Assembly (NCBI GenBank): GCA_903893625.1
Contig: CAITND010000072.1
Span: 1-51,477, forward strand
Source of the DNA: an uncultured Oscillatoriales cyanobacterium
GTDB taxonomy: Bacteria > Cyanobacteriota > Cyanobacteriia > Cyanobacteriales > Microcoleaceae
Reading direction: 5' to 3'
Length of the DNA: 51,477 nucleotides
This document shows, in pieces, positions 8,469 through 16,553 of the stretch. Each line of letters opens with the position of its first letter. Position 1 is the first letter of the stretch. Both the position numbers and the translations under genes were made by a program. A model generated the notes under the pieces. The model saw only the letters and a list, made by a program, of their open reading frames with translations. It was not told the origin of the DNA and searched no databases.

Positions 8469-11400
8469 CTATTTTCCAATTGCACAAAAACCTGCCCAAT
8501 AATAAGCTTCTTTAAAAGGTTGATAGGTTGATGAATACAACCCTAAGTTTAGCTGTTGACGAAGTTTTTGTTTGGATTCTGGTTTTAATTGTAGCTCATA
8601 CAACCATTTTAGGAGGTTTTCTTTATCAACGGTTCTTAACCAGCTTTGGGCTTGATTTAAGGCCAAACTCACGGACTTTTCAGACGGGAACAGTTCATAA
8701 AACTTAATCATTAAAATCGCCGTTGCTAAATCACTGACTCGCCATAAACTACAAATCACATTTTTAACCCCCGCAAACAGAAACCCACTGGGAAGACTAA
8801 TATATTCTTCTAAAGTCTGATCAAATTGTGTTAACCCCGTTTCACAGGCGGATAATATCACCAGTTCCCCTTTTGGGAAATATAAACTAAAGATTTCGCG
8901 GAGGGTATAACATTGCTCGGTATCGACTTGTTTACCTTTTCTCCAAGGAAGATAACGCTTGGTTTCTTGAACTTCTGACCCCCCCTCAGTCCCCCCCTTA
9001 CTAAGGTGGGGAAGATTAGACCCTCCCTCAGTTCCCCGCTTATCAAGGCGAAGATTAGACCCCCCCTCAGTCCCCCCCTTATCAAGGTGGGGAAGATTAG
9101 ACCCCCCTTTACCAAGGGGAAGATCAGAAAGTTCTTCACTCCCCACCTTACCAAGGGGGGGCTGGGGGGGGTCAACCACCGCACCTGCTAAAATTAAATG
9201 GGATAATAACGGAGACTCAAAGTTAAACGACCCGTGACAAGCAAAGTGGAGATAATTGGCATCTCGAAAGAGGTCACTATTGGGGGGTTGAGTCAGGGCG
9301 ATTTTAGTAGCTTGTTCACGCGATAAAATATTATTAGCGGTAAATTTAGATGCGATCACATCCACTTCTAATTCTGCAAAGTCTAAGTCTTTTGTTGGAT
9401 TTTGAATGGCAAATAATTGAATATTATTAACAGCATAGTCTGGATTTTCTTCCCGCAAGGCAATATTTTCTAACGACATTAACCCCATTTGCAAACTCGG
9501 TAAATATTGCACCCCCTGAGAAAATTGATCAAACAAACAGACGGTTTTTTCGTTATCTTTAGCAACGGGTAAAGCATGGAGAGGAAATAAATGTAATTCT
9601 CGATAGGGAACTAAGATTAACCGTTGACAAGTGGGCGGTATTTTGCTTAAAATATGATTAATGTTCAGAATTTTGGCTAATTCTTCTAAAAACGGTTCTA
9701 ACTGATTTTCCCAGATGTCGGTTTTGCTATTATAGGTTTCTAAATAGCGATCGCGCAATTCCACCACTGCCGTCACCGCTTCCGGTTTTGATTGCCAATA
9801 ATCCATCGAAAAACCATTAACTAAATTTTCACCCTCAACAACACTCTCACTGTCATTACTCTCACTGTCATTCTGAGCGCAGCGAAGAATCTCTGAGATG
9901 TTTCGCTCCTCTGCGTTACGCTCAACATGACACGGGGAATCTGCCCAAACTATAAACGCATAAATCCCTTCCGACGCGATAAACCATTCCACTAAGGCCG
10001 TTTTCTCTGGCAATAATGACGGAATTTCTGATAGATTAATCCGTTGCACCCGTTGGGTATATTCAAAAGTGGAATCAAAGGTTTTAATCTGTTCTAAAAC
10101 TTGATTTAATTCCTGCTTTTGCTGAACCAAAGTTTCCCGAATTTGATTAATAGAATCAATCGGAAGATTAACAGCACCCGCACTTCGACTTTGAGGAGAA
10201 TCTGGATCAATACCAGCAGTCGGAATATCGCCGCCTAAAGATTCGATAAACCGTTGATTGGCAGAAAGTTCCCGACGCAACTGTTCTAACCGTTGACAAA
10301 TCTCTGGTGGGGTATTTTTCGGCAATAAATCTCGGTTAACCAAGAGTTCAATTAAACTGCGAGACTTGCCGCGCTCCAGGGTTACTAAGGCTTGATCGAT
10401 CTGTTTCTGATGCAGATAAGCTTGGACAAGGCGTTCATAAACCCGAACATTTTCACGCCGTCGCTGTTGTTTATTGGCGTCGGAGCGATCGCGGTGACAG
10501 AGTTCTTCTAAAGCATCCAGGGCGGCTTCATAGCCCGTAATAGCCCGTTGCCAGTTTTCCACCTCAAAGGCAGTATTACCCAAATTACGCCCGATCAATA
10601 AATATTGTACCGGAAACTTCAGGGGAGAAGATAAAGCTAAGGCAGATTGCCACGTTTCCAAGGCTTGGGGGATTTGTTGCAGGTTCTTGTAGGTAGATGC
10701 CAAGCCATTCAGACTATGAAATTCTCCCCGACGATCTCCTCCGATTTCCCGTGCCATCGTTAAATACTGCTGATGATAGTCAATGGCTTGTTGATATTGC
10801 CCCAAGTCATCGTAAACATTGCCCAAATTAGCCAGAGCATAGCCTTCTCCCTGACGATCTCCGATTTCCTGTGAAATCGTTAAAGCTTGCTGATGATAGT
10901 CGATAGCTTGTTGATACTGCCCCAAGGAATGGTAAGTATTGCCCAAATTGACCAGAGTATAGCCTTCTCCCCCACCTTCTCCGATTTCACGGAAAATAGT
11001 TAAAGCCTGCTGATGATAGTCGATGGCTTGTTGATATTGCCCCAAGGAATAGTAACCATTGCCCAAATCGTTTAGAGTATTGCCTTCTCCCCCACGTTCT
11101 CCGATTTCGCGGAAAATAGTTAAAGCCTGCTGAGAATAGTCAATGGCTTGTTGATACTGCCCCAATTTATTGTAAGCAACGCCTAAACTACCCAGAGCAT
11201 TGCCTTCTCCCTGACGATCTCTGATTTCCTGTGAAATCGTTAAAGCCTGCTGATAATAGTCGATGGCTTGTTGATATTGCCCCAAGTCATCGTAAACATT
11301 GCCCAAATTGCCCAGATTCAAGGCTTCTCCCCTACGATCTCCAATTTCCCGTAAAATCGTTAAAGCCTGTTGATCATAGTCGATGGCTGGTTGATATTGC

Positions 11401-12071
11401 CCCAAGAAATTGTAAGCACTGCCCAAACGGTTGAGAGCATTGCCTTCTCCCTGACGATCTCCGATTTCGCGTAAAATCGTTAAAGCCTGTTGATAATAGT
11501 CGATGGCTGGTTGATATTGCCCCAAGGAATAGTAAGCATTGCCCAAACCAATTAGAGGATTACCTTCTCCCTGATGATCTCCGATTTTCCGATAAATTGT
11601 TAAAGCCTGCTGATTGAATTCAATCGCCTGTTGATATTCTCCCAAGTTATAGTAAGCAAGGCTTAAATTATTGAGAGCTTTTACCTCAAGAGAGCAATCT
11701 TTGATTTCCCCTGATATTATTAAAGACTGCTGCCAAAATTGTAACGCCTGTCGATATTCTCCCAATTTATAGTAAGCAAGGCCTAAATTATTGAGAGCTT
11801 TTGCTTCAAGAGAGCGATCTTTGATTTCCCCTGATATTGTTAAAGACTGCTGCCAAAATTGTAACGCTTTTTGATATTGCCCCAAGTTATCGTAAGCAAT
11901 GCCTAAACGGTTGAGAGCATTGCCTTCTCCCTGACGATCTCCGATTTCCTGATAAATGGTTAAAGCTTGCTGCCAGGATTGTAACCCTTGGCGATATTGA
12001 CCATGATCATATTCCTCAATTCCTTGATTGAATAAGCGATCCGCTTCAGCTTTTTGCTGTTCTGGGGTCAT
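8469..12071 (-). CDS. TPR-repeat CHAT-domain protease
   Basis: This 1200-residue protein has about twelve tetratricopeptide repeats of 40 residues each (about 10-490; consensus includes YxxLGQYQQAIDYxQQALTI and REIGDRQGEG), a helical linker (to about 690), and a C-terminal CHAT (caspase HetF-associated with TPRs) cysteine-protease domain. The catalytic dyad is visible as HFACHG (His946) and LSACETG (Cys1076). TPR-CHAT proteins are known as proteases activated by partner binding, including those coupled to type III-E CRISPR. Two foreign-looking segments interrupt the domain: one encoding CHVERNAEERN and ILRCAQND (about 714-735), and one of about 64 residues rich in LPHLDKGGTEGG (about 968-1031) between His and Cys. 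AGGAA precedes the ATG. It is the first gene of a three-gene operon. Confidence 0.93.
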   Translation of the reverse strand: MTPEQQKAEADRLFNQGIEEYDHGQYRQGLQSWQQALTIYQEIGDRQGEGNALNRLGIAYDNLGQYQKALQFWQQSLTISGEIKDRSLEAKALNNLGLAYYKLGEYRQALQFWQQSLIISGEIKDCSLEVKALNNLSLAYYNLGEYQQAIEFNQQALTIYRKIGDHQGEGNPLIGLGNAYYSLGQYQPAIDYYQQALTILREIGDRQGEGNALNRLGSAYNFLGQYQPAIDYDQQALTILREIGDRRGEALNLGNLGNVYDDLGQYQQAIDYYQQALTISQEIRDRQGEGNALGSLGVAYNKLGQYQQAIDYSQQALTIFREIGERGGEGNTLNDLGNGYYSLGQYQQAIDYHQQALTIFREIGEGGGEGYTLVNLGNTYHSLGQYQQAIDYHQQALTISQEIGDRQGEGYALANLGNVYDDLGQYQQAIDYHQQYLTMAREIGGDRRGEFHSLNGLASTYKNLQQIPQALETWQSALALSSPLKFPVQYLLIGRNLGNTAFEVENWQRAITGYEAALDALEELCHRDRSDANKQQRRRENVRVYERLVQAYLHQKQIDQALVTLERGKSRSLIELLVNRDLLPKNTPPEICQRLEQLRRELSANQRFIESLGGDIPTAGIDPDSPQSRSAGAVNLPIDSINQIRETLVQQKQELNQVLEQIKTFDSTFEYTQRVQRINLSEIPSLLPEKTALVEWFIASEGIYAFIVWADSPCHVERNAEERNISEILRCAQNDSESNDSESVVEGENLVNGFSMDYWQSKPEAVTAVVELRDRYLETYNSKTDIWENQLEPFLEELAKILNINHILSKIPPTCQRLILVPYRELHLFPLHALPVAKDNEKTVCLFDQFSQGVQYLPSLQMGLMSLENIALREENPDYAVNNIQLFAIQNPTKDLDFAELEVDVIASKFTANNILSREQATKIALTQPPNSDLFRDANYLHFACHGSFNFESPLLSHLILAGAVVDPPQPPLGKVGSEELSDLPLGKGGSNLPHLDKGGTEGGSNLRLDKRGTEGGSNLPHLSKGGTEGGSEVQETKRYLPWRKGKQVDTEQCYTLREIFSLYFPKGELVILSACETGLTQFDQTLEEYISLPSGFLFAGVKNVICSLWRVSDLATAILMIKFYELFPSEKSVSLALNQAQSWLRTVDKENLLKWLYELQLKPESKQKLRQQLNLGLYSSTYQPFKEAYYWAGFCAIGK
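8979..9170. repeat. Palindromic G/C-run repeats inserted in frame in the CHAT gene
   Basis: Three near-identical copies lie at 8979-9020 (42 bp), 9021-9059 (39 bp) and 9060-9101 (42 bp), followed by partial copies to about 9170. Each joins CCCCCCCTCAGT to a CCTTA-CAAGGTGGGG palindrome and GAAGATTAGA. All full copies are multiples of three, so the host gene stays open and gains PHLDKGGTEGGSN-type peptides. The edge encodes PPQPPLGK, a peptide I associate with this intergenic repeat family when it is read through. Confidence 0.85.
9867..9931. repeat. ILRCAQND-type palindromic repeat inside the CHAT gene
   Basis: The arms GTCATTCTGAGCGCAGCGAA and the near-complement GAGCGTAACGCAG...CATGAC enclose a centre with AATCTCTGAGATG. 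Read on the minus strand it encodes CHVERNAEERN and ILRCAQND, peptides familiar from an intergenic repeat found across many bacterial genomes. A partial duplication of its edge (ACTCTCACTGTCATT) precedes it. It sits at the start of the CHAT domain, in what should be a loop. Confidence 0.8.
10700..12040. repeat. 120-bp tandem coding repeats for TPR units
   Basis: The DNA repeats every 120 bp (40 codons), with strongly conserved stretches such as TAAAGCCTGCTGATAATAGT, TGATATTGCCCCAAG and CCTTCTCCCTGACGATCT. Several units differ by only a few bases, which points to recent unit duplication or gene conversion rather than ancient divergence alone. Confidence 0.85.
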
Positions 12072-12375
12072 GGCACTATTCCTGGGTCTGGGCTGGGGTT
12101 GCTGATATTGATTTTAACTTGAACAGGACTTACGCAAGCAGGCTATATATAGCGTGTCAAAAGTAGGCGATCGCATACCAATGATAATAGCAATCGCCCT
12201 CAAAAGTCCTAATTATTTATTTTCCCCCCAATTTTGGGGGCTAGGGGGCTAGATCAGCAGTTTTAGAACCGATTTCTCAAGCAGCAATATTTGCCCCCTA
12301 AATCCCCCAAAATTGGGGGACTTTAAGAGGTTGTCCTGTTGAATTCGATCAAGTGTGAGGGTTTTGAAATCCCTA
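12072..12375. repeat. MITE-like inverted repeat in the spacer upstream of the CHAT gene
   Basis: The spacer between the CHAT gene and the J-protein gene contains only non-coding elements. At 12224-12249 and 12293-12319 two arms built from CCCCCAATTTTGGGGG and its neighbour GGGGGC pair with each other, apart from a two-base bulge, so the region can form a long hairpin of about 100 bp. Each arm is itself palindromic. A 12-bp palindrome GCTATATATAGC lies at 12142-12153, and a HIP1 octamer near 12168. The CHAT operon promoter must lie at the left end, but I cannot define it. Confidence 0.6.
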
Positions 12376-12545
12376 CACGGATTTAAGAGGATTACGCTGA
12401 TTAACACAGATTAAAATCTGAACACGGATTTAAGCGGATTACGCTGATTAACACAGATTAAAATTCGGAACACGGATTTAAGATGATTACGCAGATTAAC
12501 ACAGATTAAAATCCGCGAAATCCGTGAAATCCTCTTAAATCCGTG
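12376..12545. repeat. 170-bp element with perfect 18-bp terminal inverted repeats and tandem units
   Basis: The ends CACGGATTTAAGAGGATT (12376-12393) and AATCCTCTTAAATCCGTG (12528-12545) are perfect reverse complements. Between them a 47-48-bp unit (CACGGATTTAAG, GATTACGC, GATTAACACAGATTAAAAT) is repeated three times, starting at 12376, 12423 and 12471. The right end overlaps the last codons and stop of the J-protein gene. A related short copy is at about 40706-40748. Confidence 0.8.
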
Positions 12546-13518
12546 ATCGAGGTTTAAAGGTTTCAATTTGACGTAATTTTTCATATAATTCTCGTTCTTG
12601 GGGAGTAATATTTTTAGGAATAACCACTTGAATTTCAATTAATTGATCACCTCGTTCTCCTTCAATATTCGGATAACCTTTATTCGCTAATCGTAACCGT
12701 TGACCCGATACAACCCCCGCAGGTAAACGCATTTTAACTAAACCATCAAGAGTAGGAACATCAACATCTCCCCCTAATACTGCTTCTGTGGGAGTGACGG
12801 GAATTTGACAATAAATTTCCGATTTTTCTATTCTAAAAAAGGGATGGGGAGTAATATTAATTTTTAAGAATAAATCGCCGCCATTAATTCCTTGATTTCT
12901 CAAACGGATTTGTTGACCCTTGACCATTCCTGGGGGTAAATCCACTTCTAAAGACCGTCCATCTTCTAACCGGATGCGTTCTGTTCCTCCAATATAAGCC
13001 TTTTCTAAAGGTAACGTTAATCGCGCCTCAATATCCCGTTTGGTTTCACGGGGAGTGGGTTTATAAACTGCTTTTGTCCGAGGAGAATTATAGGGGTCAG
13101 CCGCCGTCATTTGAGGCGCGTCCGGGGTGACAGTTCGCACTTCTCGGCGCCGTCCTAATAATTGATCCACAAAGGTATCAAAATCAGAAAAATCCCCATA
13201 ATCTACGTCTTCAGTTTGAGAAATTGTCCGACGACTTCCCCAATTTTTGATTCCTGAAAACGCATTTTTTTGCCAATCTTGAAACCCTTTTTGTTTCCAA
13301 AATTGACTATAATTATCATATTCTAATCGTTTTTCAGGGTCAGATAAAATATTATAAGCTTCTCCAATATCTTTAAAGGTTTCTTCTGCTTCCTTATCTC
13401 CTGGGTTTAAGTCGGGGTGATATTGTCTGGCGAGTCTGCGATAGACTTTCTTGATTTCATCAACTGACGCCTCACGGGAAACCCCTAAAATTTGATAATA
13501 ATTACGAAAATTTTGCAT
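12535..13518 (-). CDS. dnaJ: J-domain co-chaperone (type II, DnaJ C-terminal domains)
   Basis: This 327-residue co-chaperone has an N-terminal J domain (about 5-70) with the essential HPD motif (His34-Pro-Asp in RQYHPDL). A linker follows, then two beta-sandwich substrate-binding domains (about 150-320; [14 protein letters not shown] and [12 protein letters not shown] mark the two repeats). There is no Cys-rich zinc finger, so it is type II, like CbpA. It stimulates ATP hydrolysis by DnaK and delivers unfolded clients. It lies just downstream of dnaK on the same strand, and the two probably work together. The final residues (PRSRI) and the TAA stop come from the inverted-repeat element that follows, so the native C-terminus may have been altered. 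Confidence 0.9.
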   Translation of the reverse strand: MQNFRNYYQILGVSREASVDEIKKVYRRLARQYHPDLNPGDKEAEETFKDIGEAYNILSDPEKRLEYDNYSQFWKQKGFQDWQKNAFSGIKNWGSRRTISQTEDVDYGDFSDFDTFVDQLLGRRREVRTVTPDAPQMTAADPYNSPRTKAVYKPTPRETKRDIEARLTLPLEKAYIGGTERIRLEDGRSLEVDLPPGMVKGQQIRLRNQGINGGDLFLKINITPHPFFRIEKSEIYCQIPVTPTEAVLGGDVDVPTLDGLVKMRLPAGVVSGQRLRLANKGYPNIEGERGDQLIEIQVVIPKNITPQERELYEKLRQIETFKPRSRI

Positions 13519-13555
13519 AGGTTGAGTTTAGGTTAACGAGTTCATTATTAAGTGG

Positions 13556-13592
13556 TCAGAAACCGGGTTTCTTTTAGAAACCCGGTTTCTAG
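13556..13592. repeat. Perfect 15-bp hairpin between dnaK and dnaJ
   Basis: AGAAACCGGGTTTCT (13558-13572) and its exact reverse complement AGAAACCCGGTTTCT (13576-13590) are separated by TTT. The two arms occur again at 51086-51151. In the dnaK-dnaJ transcript this hairpin lies just after the dnaK stop and could reduce expression of the downstream gene or protect the dnaK message. Confidence 0.8.
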
Positions 13593-13597
13593 GATTT

Positions 13598-15625
13598 TTA
13601 CAACCAATCATCATCATCATCATCCCAATTATCAGTTTGAGAATAGCGACGAGAGCGAGTTGTACCCCCGCCTAAACTACTACCATTGTTACTGCGTTGG
13701 TCATAACGGGGATAACTGCGAGTCGGAGGTTCGTATGGATCAACTCGACGTTTTTCACCGGAAAAAGTTCGCCGAATGGAACCAAATAAATCATCCTCAT
13801 CGTCCTCCGTTGCAAATACGGAAACTTCCCGACTTAACTCATATAAAGCATCCTGTAAATCCACACTAATTTGATCAATTCCTCGGTCATCATCTCGTTC
13901 TAAACTATCTCTTAAAGAGCGAATTAAGGTTTCAATTCTTGACCGTTGACGTTGAGCAAATTGCATTCCATAATCTAACGCAACTTCCCTTAATTGTCGT
14001 TCGGCTTGATAGGTTAATGCTTGGGCGCGGTTGCGTTTTTCAACTTTTTCTCGTTGTAAACGGTCAACTTCTGCATATTTTTCCGCATCTCTAATCATGC
14101 GATTAACTTCTTCTTGAGACAAAGTAGACGCACCTTGAATCATCACACTTTGTTCTCGTCCGGTGGTTTTATCTAAAGCGGTAACTTGTAAAATTCCATT
14201 CGCATCAATATCTAGCGCCACTTGAACTTGAGGAACTCCACGCGGCGCAGGCGGAATTCCAGTTAATTTAAACCGTCCTAAAGATTTATTATCAACGGCT
14301 AATTCTCGTTCTCCTTGTAAGATATGAACTTCTACCAAAGTTTGGTTGTTTTCAGAAGTTGAAAAAATATCAGAACGACGCACGGGAATAGTTGTATTGC
14401 GGGGAATTAATTTTTTCATTACCCCCCCAATAGTTTCTAATCCTAACGATAAGGGAGTCACATCTAATAATAAAACATCCCGCACATCTCCGGCTAAAAT
14501 TCCCGCTTGAATTGCCGCACCAACGGCCACAACTTCATCAGGATTTACCCCTTGATTCGGTTCCAAATCAATTAAACTTCTAACTAATTGTTGCACCATT
14601 GGCATTCGGGTAGCACCGCCAACCAATATCACATCATCAATATCATTAGACGTTAATCCTGCATCCGCTAAAGCCTGTTTTACCGGACGACGTAACCGTT
14701 GAATTAAATCCCCACATAACCCCTCAAATTCTCCTCTAGTTAGGCGAATTTCTAGGTGTTTAGGGCCGTCTTCTGTGGCTGCAATAAAGGGTAAATTAAT
14801 ATCCGTAACTCCCACCCCAGAAAGCTCGATTTTGGCTTTTTCAGCGGCTTCTGTTAAGCGTTGTAAGGATTGGCGATCGCGTCTTAAATCTACCGCTTCT
14901 TCTGATAGAAATTTCTCCGCTAACCAATCAACAATTTTCTGATCAAAATCCGTTCCTCCTAGTTGCGTATCTCCACAGGTAGATTTAACTTCAAATACCC
15001 CTTCTCCCACCTCTAAAATTGAGACATCAAAGGTACCACCGCCCAAATCAAACACTAAAATAGTCCCATAATCTCGCCGTTCCAAACCATAGGCTAAAGA
15101 AGCCGCCGTCGGTTCATTTAATATGCGTTTAACGTCTAATCCCGCAATGCGTCCGGCGTCTCTGGTAGCTTGTCTTTGAGAATCATTAAAATAGGCAGGA
15201 ACGGTAATTACAGCCCCGGTAATTTCTTCCCCTAAATAACGAGTAGCTTCTTCGACTAATTTTTTTAATATCATCGCCGAAATTTCTTCCGGGGCAAAAT
15301 CCTTATTTACCCGGGGACATTTGATCCGAATATTATCCGTTTCATCCCGTCGCATCGTGTAGGGAACTCGTTTAGAGGCGGCGGTGAGGTCAGAATAGCG
15401 ACAACCCATCAGTCGTTTCACCCCATAAAAGGTATTTTGGGGATTCAAAACCGCCTGTCGTCTAGCCATCTGTCCCACGATGCGTTCTCCTTCCTTGGTA
15501 AACCCAACGACGGAGGGGGTGGTTCGCATCCCTTCAGAGTTAGCAATCACAACGGGTTTACCGCCCTCCATGACCGCAACCACAGAGTTCGTTGTTCCCA
15601 AGTCAATGCCGACTACTTTGCCCAT
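13598..15625 (-). CDS. dnaK: Hsp70 chaperone DnaK (DnaK1-like paralogue)
   Basis: This is a 675-residue Hsp70. The nucleotide-binding domain shows GIDLGTTNS (6-14), [12 protein letters not shown] and VGGATRMP; the substrate-binding domain begins near [17 protein letters not shown]. The C-terminal tail is unusual: instead of the EEVD-like or VIDAE end of DnaK2 it is Arg/Ser/Gly-rich and ends in a run of Asp then WL. Cyanobacteria carry several DnaK proteins; the length and the tail suggest DnaK1 rather than the essential DnaK2, but I cannot confirm this. It refolds proteins using ATP with a J-protein, encoded 79 bp downstream, and a GrpE not present here. The ATG at 15625 is clear. Confidence 0.92.
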   Translation of the reverse strand: MGKVVGIDLGTTNSVVAVMEGGKPVVIANSEGMRTTPSVVGFTKEGERIVGQMARRQAVLNPQNTFYGVKRLMGCRYSDLTAASKRVPYTMRRDETDNIRIKCPRVNKDFAPEEISAMILKKLVEEATRYLGEEITGAVITVPAYFNDSQRQATRDAGRIAGLDVKRILNEPTAASLAYGLERRDYGTILVFDLGGGTFDVSILEVGEGVFEVKSTCGDTQLGGTDFDQKIVDWLAEKFLSEEAVDLRRDRQSLQRLTEAAEKAKIELSGVGVTDINLPFIAATEDGPKHLEIRLTRGEFEGLCGDLIQRLRRPVKQALADAGLTSNDIDDVILVGGATRMPMVQQLVRSLIDLEPNQGVNPDEVVAVGAAIQAGILAGDVRDVLLLDVTPLSLGLETIGGVMKKLIPRNTTIPVRRSDIFSTSENNQTLVEVHILQGERELAVDNKSLGRFKLTGIPPAPRGVPQVQVALDIDANGILQVTALDKTTGREQSVMIQGASTLSQEEVNRMIRDAEKYAEVDRLQREKVEKRNRAQALTYQAERQLREVALDYGMQFAQRQRSRIETLIRSLRDSLERDDDRGIDQISVDLQDALYELSREVSVFATEDDEDDLFGSIRRTFSGEKRRVDPYEPPTRSYPRYDQRSNNGSSLGGGTTRSRRYSQTDNWDDDDDDWL

Positions 15626-15805
15626 GCGTTGCTTATCTCCTTGTCTATATGGTTTCTGGCTAGATCAATCCTATTGTATCGTGTTGTTACGCAGTGTAAC
15701 GTCTGACCCCTGCGGTTAACCAAAGTAAGAAGTTAGGTTTAGCTTATACCGAATATTTTGAGATGATATTCAAGGAGGAGTGTTTAGCCTGACATTGAGT
15801 TAATA

Positions 15806-16132
15806 ATGGATATACAACCTAAAGATGTTCAACGTTATGTTAGACCGGATGGCAAAATTCCGTTTGATCAGTGGTTTTATTCTCTGCGCGATCGCAGTGG
15901 CCGTAATAAAATAACAGCAAGACTTGATCGATTAGTTCAAGGGAATTTAGGAAACTATCGTTCTGTCGGTGAAGGAGTCTGTGAATTCAAAGTTGATTAT
16001 GGCCCAGGCTACCGAATTTATTTTGGACAAGTTGGTTCAAGAATTGTACTTCTTCTTTGTGGAGGAGATAAAAGCACTCAAGAAAAAGACATTCGCACCG
16101 CAATAGAATACTGGAAAGATTACAGGAGTTGA
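15806..16132 (+). CDS. RelE/HigB-type toxin (addiction module killer protein)
   Basis: This 108-residue protein has the compact RelE/ParE fold pattern: FDQWFYSLRDRSGRNKITARLDRL, then GNYRSVGEGVCEFKVDYGPGYRIYFG, then LLLCGGDKSTQEKDI, which is characteristic of the addiction-module killer family. Such toxins usually cleave mRNA on the ribosome. The antitoxin gene follows, with its ATG three bases beyond the toxin stop, and the toxin-first order is usual for this HigBA-like class. The ATG at 15806 has no close Shine-Dalgarno; AAGGAGGAG lies about 30 bases upstream. Key basic residues (R in YRIYF, K in GGDKSTQ) are present, so it is probably active. Confidence 0.88.
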   Translation: MDIQPKDVQRYVRPDGKIPFDQWFYSLRDRSGRNKITARLDRLVQGNLGNYRSVGEGVCEFKVDYGPGYRIYFGQVGSRIVLLLCGGDKSTQEKDIRTAIEYWKDYRS

Positions 16133-16134
16133 CC

Positions 16135-16443
16135 ATGCAGACCAGAGTTAAAAGTTTAAGTTACCATGATTTTTTAATTGAAAGTCTTAAAGACCCTGAA
16201 GAAGCAGCCGGGTATTTAGAGGCAATTATGGAAGAAAAAGATCCTGAACCTTTATTATTGAAACAGGCTTTGGCAAATGTAGCAGAAGCATTAGGGGAAG
16301 GCAAACTGTCTCAAGAACAACTTAATCAACATTTAGAAGCATTAGAACAGTTATTATCAATTGAAGGAAGCCGAGAAATTTATTTATTAGGGTTGTGGTT
16401 AAATACGTTCGGGTTAAAATTAACGGTTGCGGTTGAACATTAA
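16135..16443 (+). CDS. HigA-like antitoxin with divergent HTH
   Basis: This 102-residue protein begins FLIESLKDPEEAAGYLEAIMEEKDPEPLL, which matches the addiction-module antidote family paired with this toxin type. The family normally continues with an HTH containing GLSRE-LYKALS before GNP-LDTLLKVL-ALGLKLTV. Here the middle is replaced by LSQEQLNQHLEALEQLLSIEGS, and only the end (GLWLNTFGLKLTV) still fits. The DNA-binding part is therefore degenerate or strongly diverged, while the toxin-binding part may be intact. I chose ATG 16135 because AGGAG lies 7 bases upstream; the toxin stop ends two bases before it. Autoregulation of the operon may be impaired. Confidence 0.75.
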   Translation: MQTRVKSLSYHDFLIESLKDPEEAAGYLEAIMEEKDPEPLLLKQALANVAEALGEGKLSQEQLNQHLEALEQLLSIEGSREIYLLGLWLNTFGLKLTVAVEH

Positions 16444-16463
16444 AATCATAACTCGCTATTAAA

Positions 16464-16534
16464 CCGTAGGGTAGGTGACTTACTTCAATTTTTGATAGTG
16501 ATTGTAATCGTTTATATGATCACCCACCCGACAA
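16464..16534. repeat. Stem-loop repeat between convergent genes
   Basis: GGGTAGGTGA (16469-16478) and TCACCCACCC (16520-16529) pair with one mismatch around a 41-base AT-rich loop. It is a MITE-like intergenic element between the antitoxin and the ATPase pseudogene. Confidence 0.5.
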
Positions 16535-16553
16535 TTAAAATAAACCCCTTTTG

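Noticed and set aside
8858-9191. Open frames on both strands in the repeat-rich part of the CHAT gene
   Set aside because: They arise from the Pro/Gly-coding palindromic repeats and overlap the conserved CHAT frame, which has the catalytic motifs.
12376-12545. Tandem repeats that could look like a short CRISPR array
   Set aside because: Units are contiguous at 47-48 bp with no unique spacers, and the ends are inverted repeats. No cas genes are nearby.
12411-12638. 75-codon minus-strand frame rich in RILICVN-type peptides
   Set aside because: It is translation of the 47-bp tandem repeat running into the J-protein gene in another frame.
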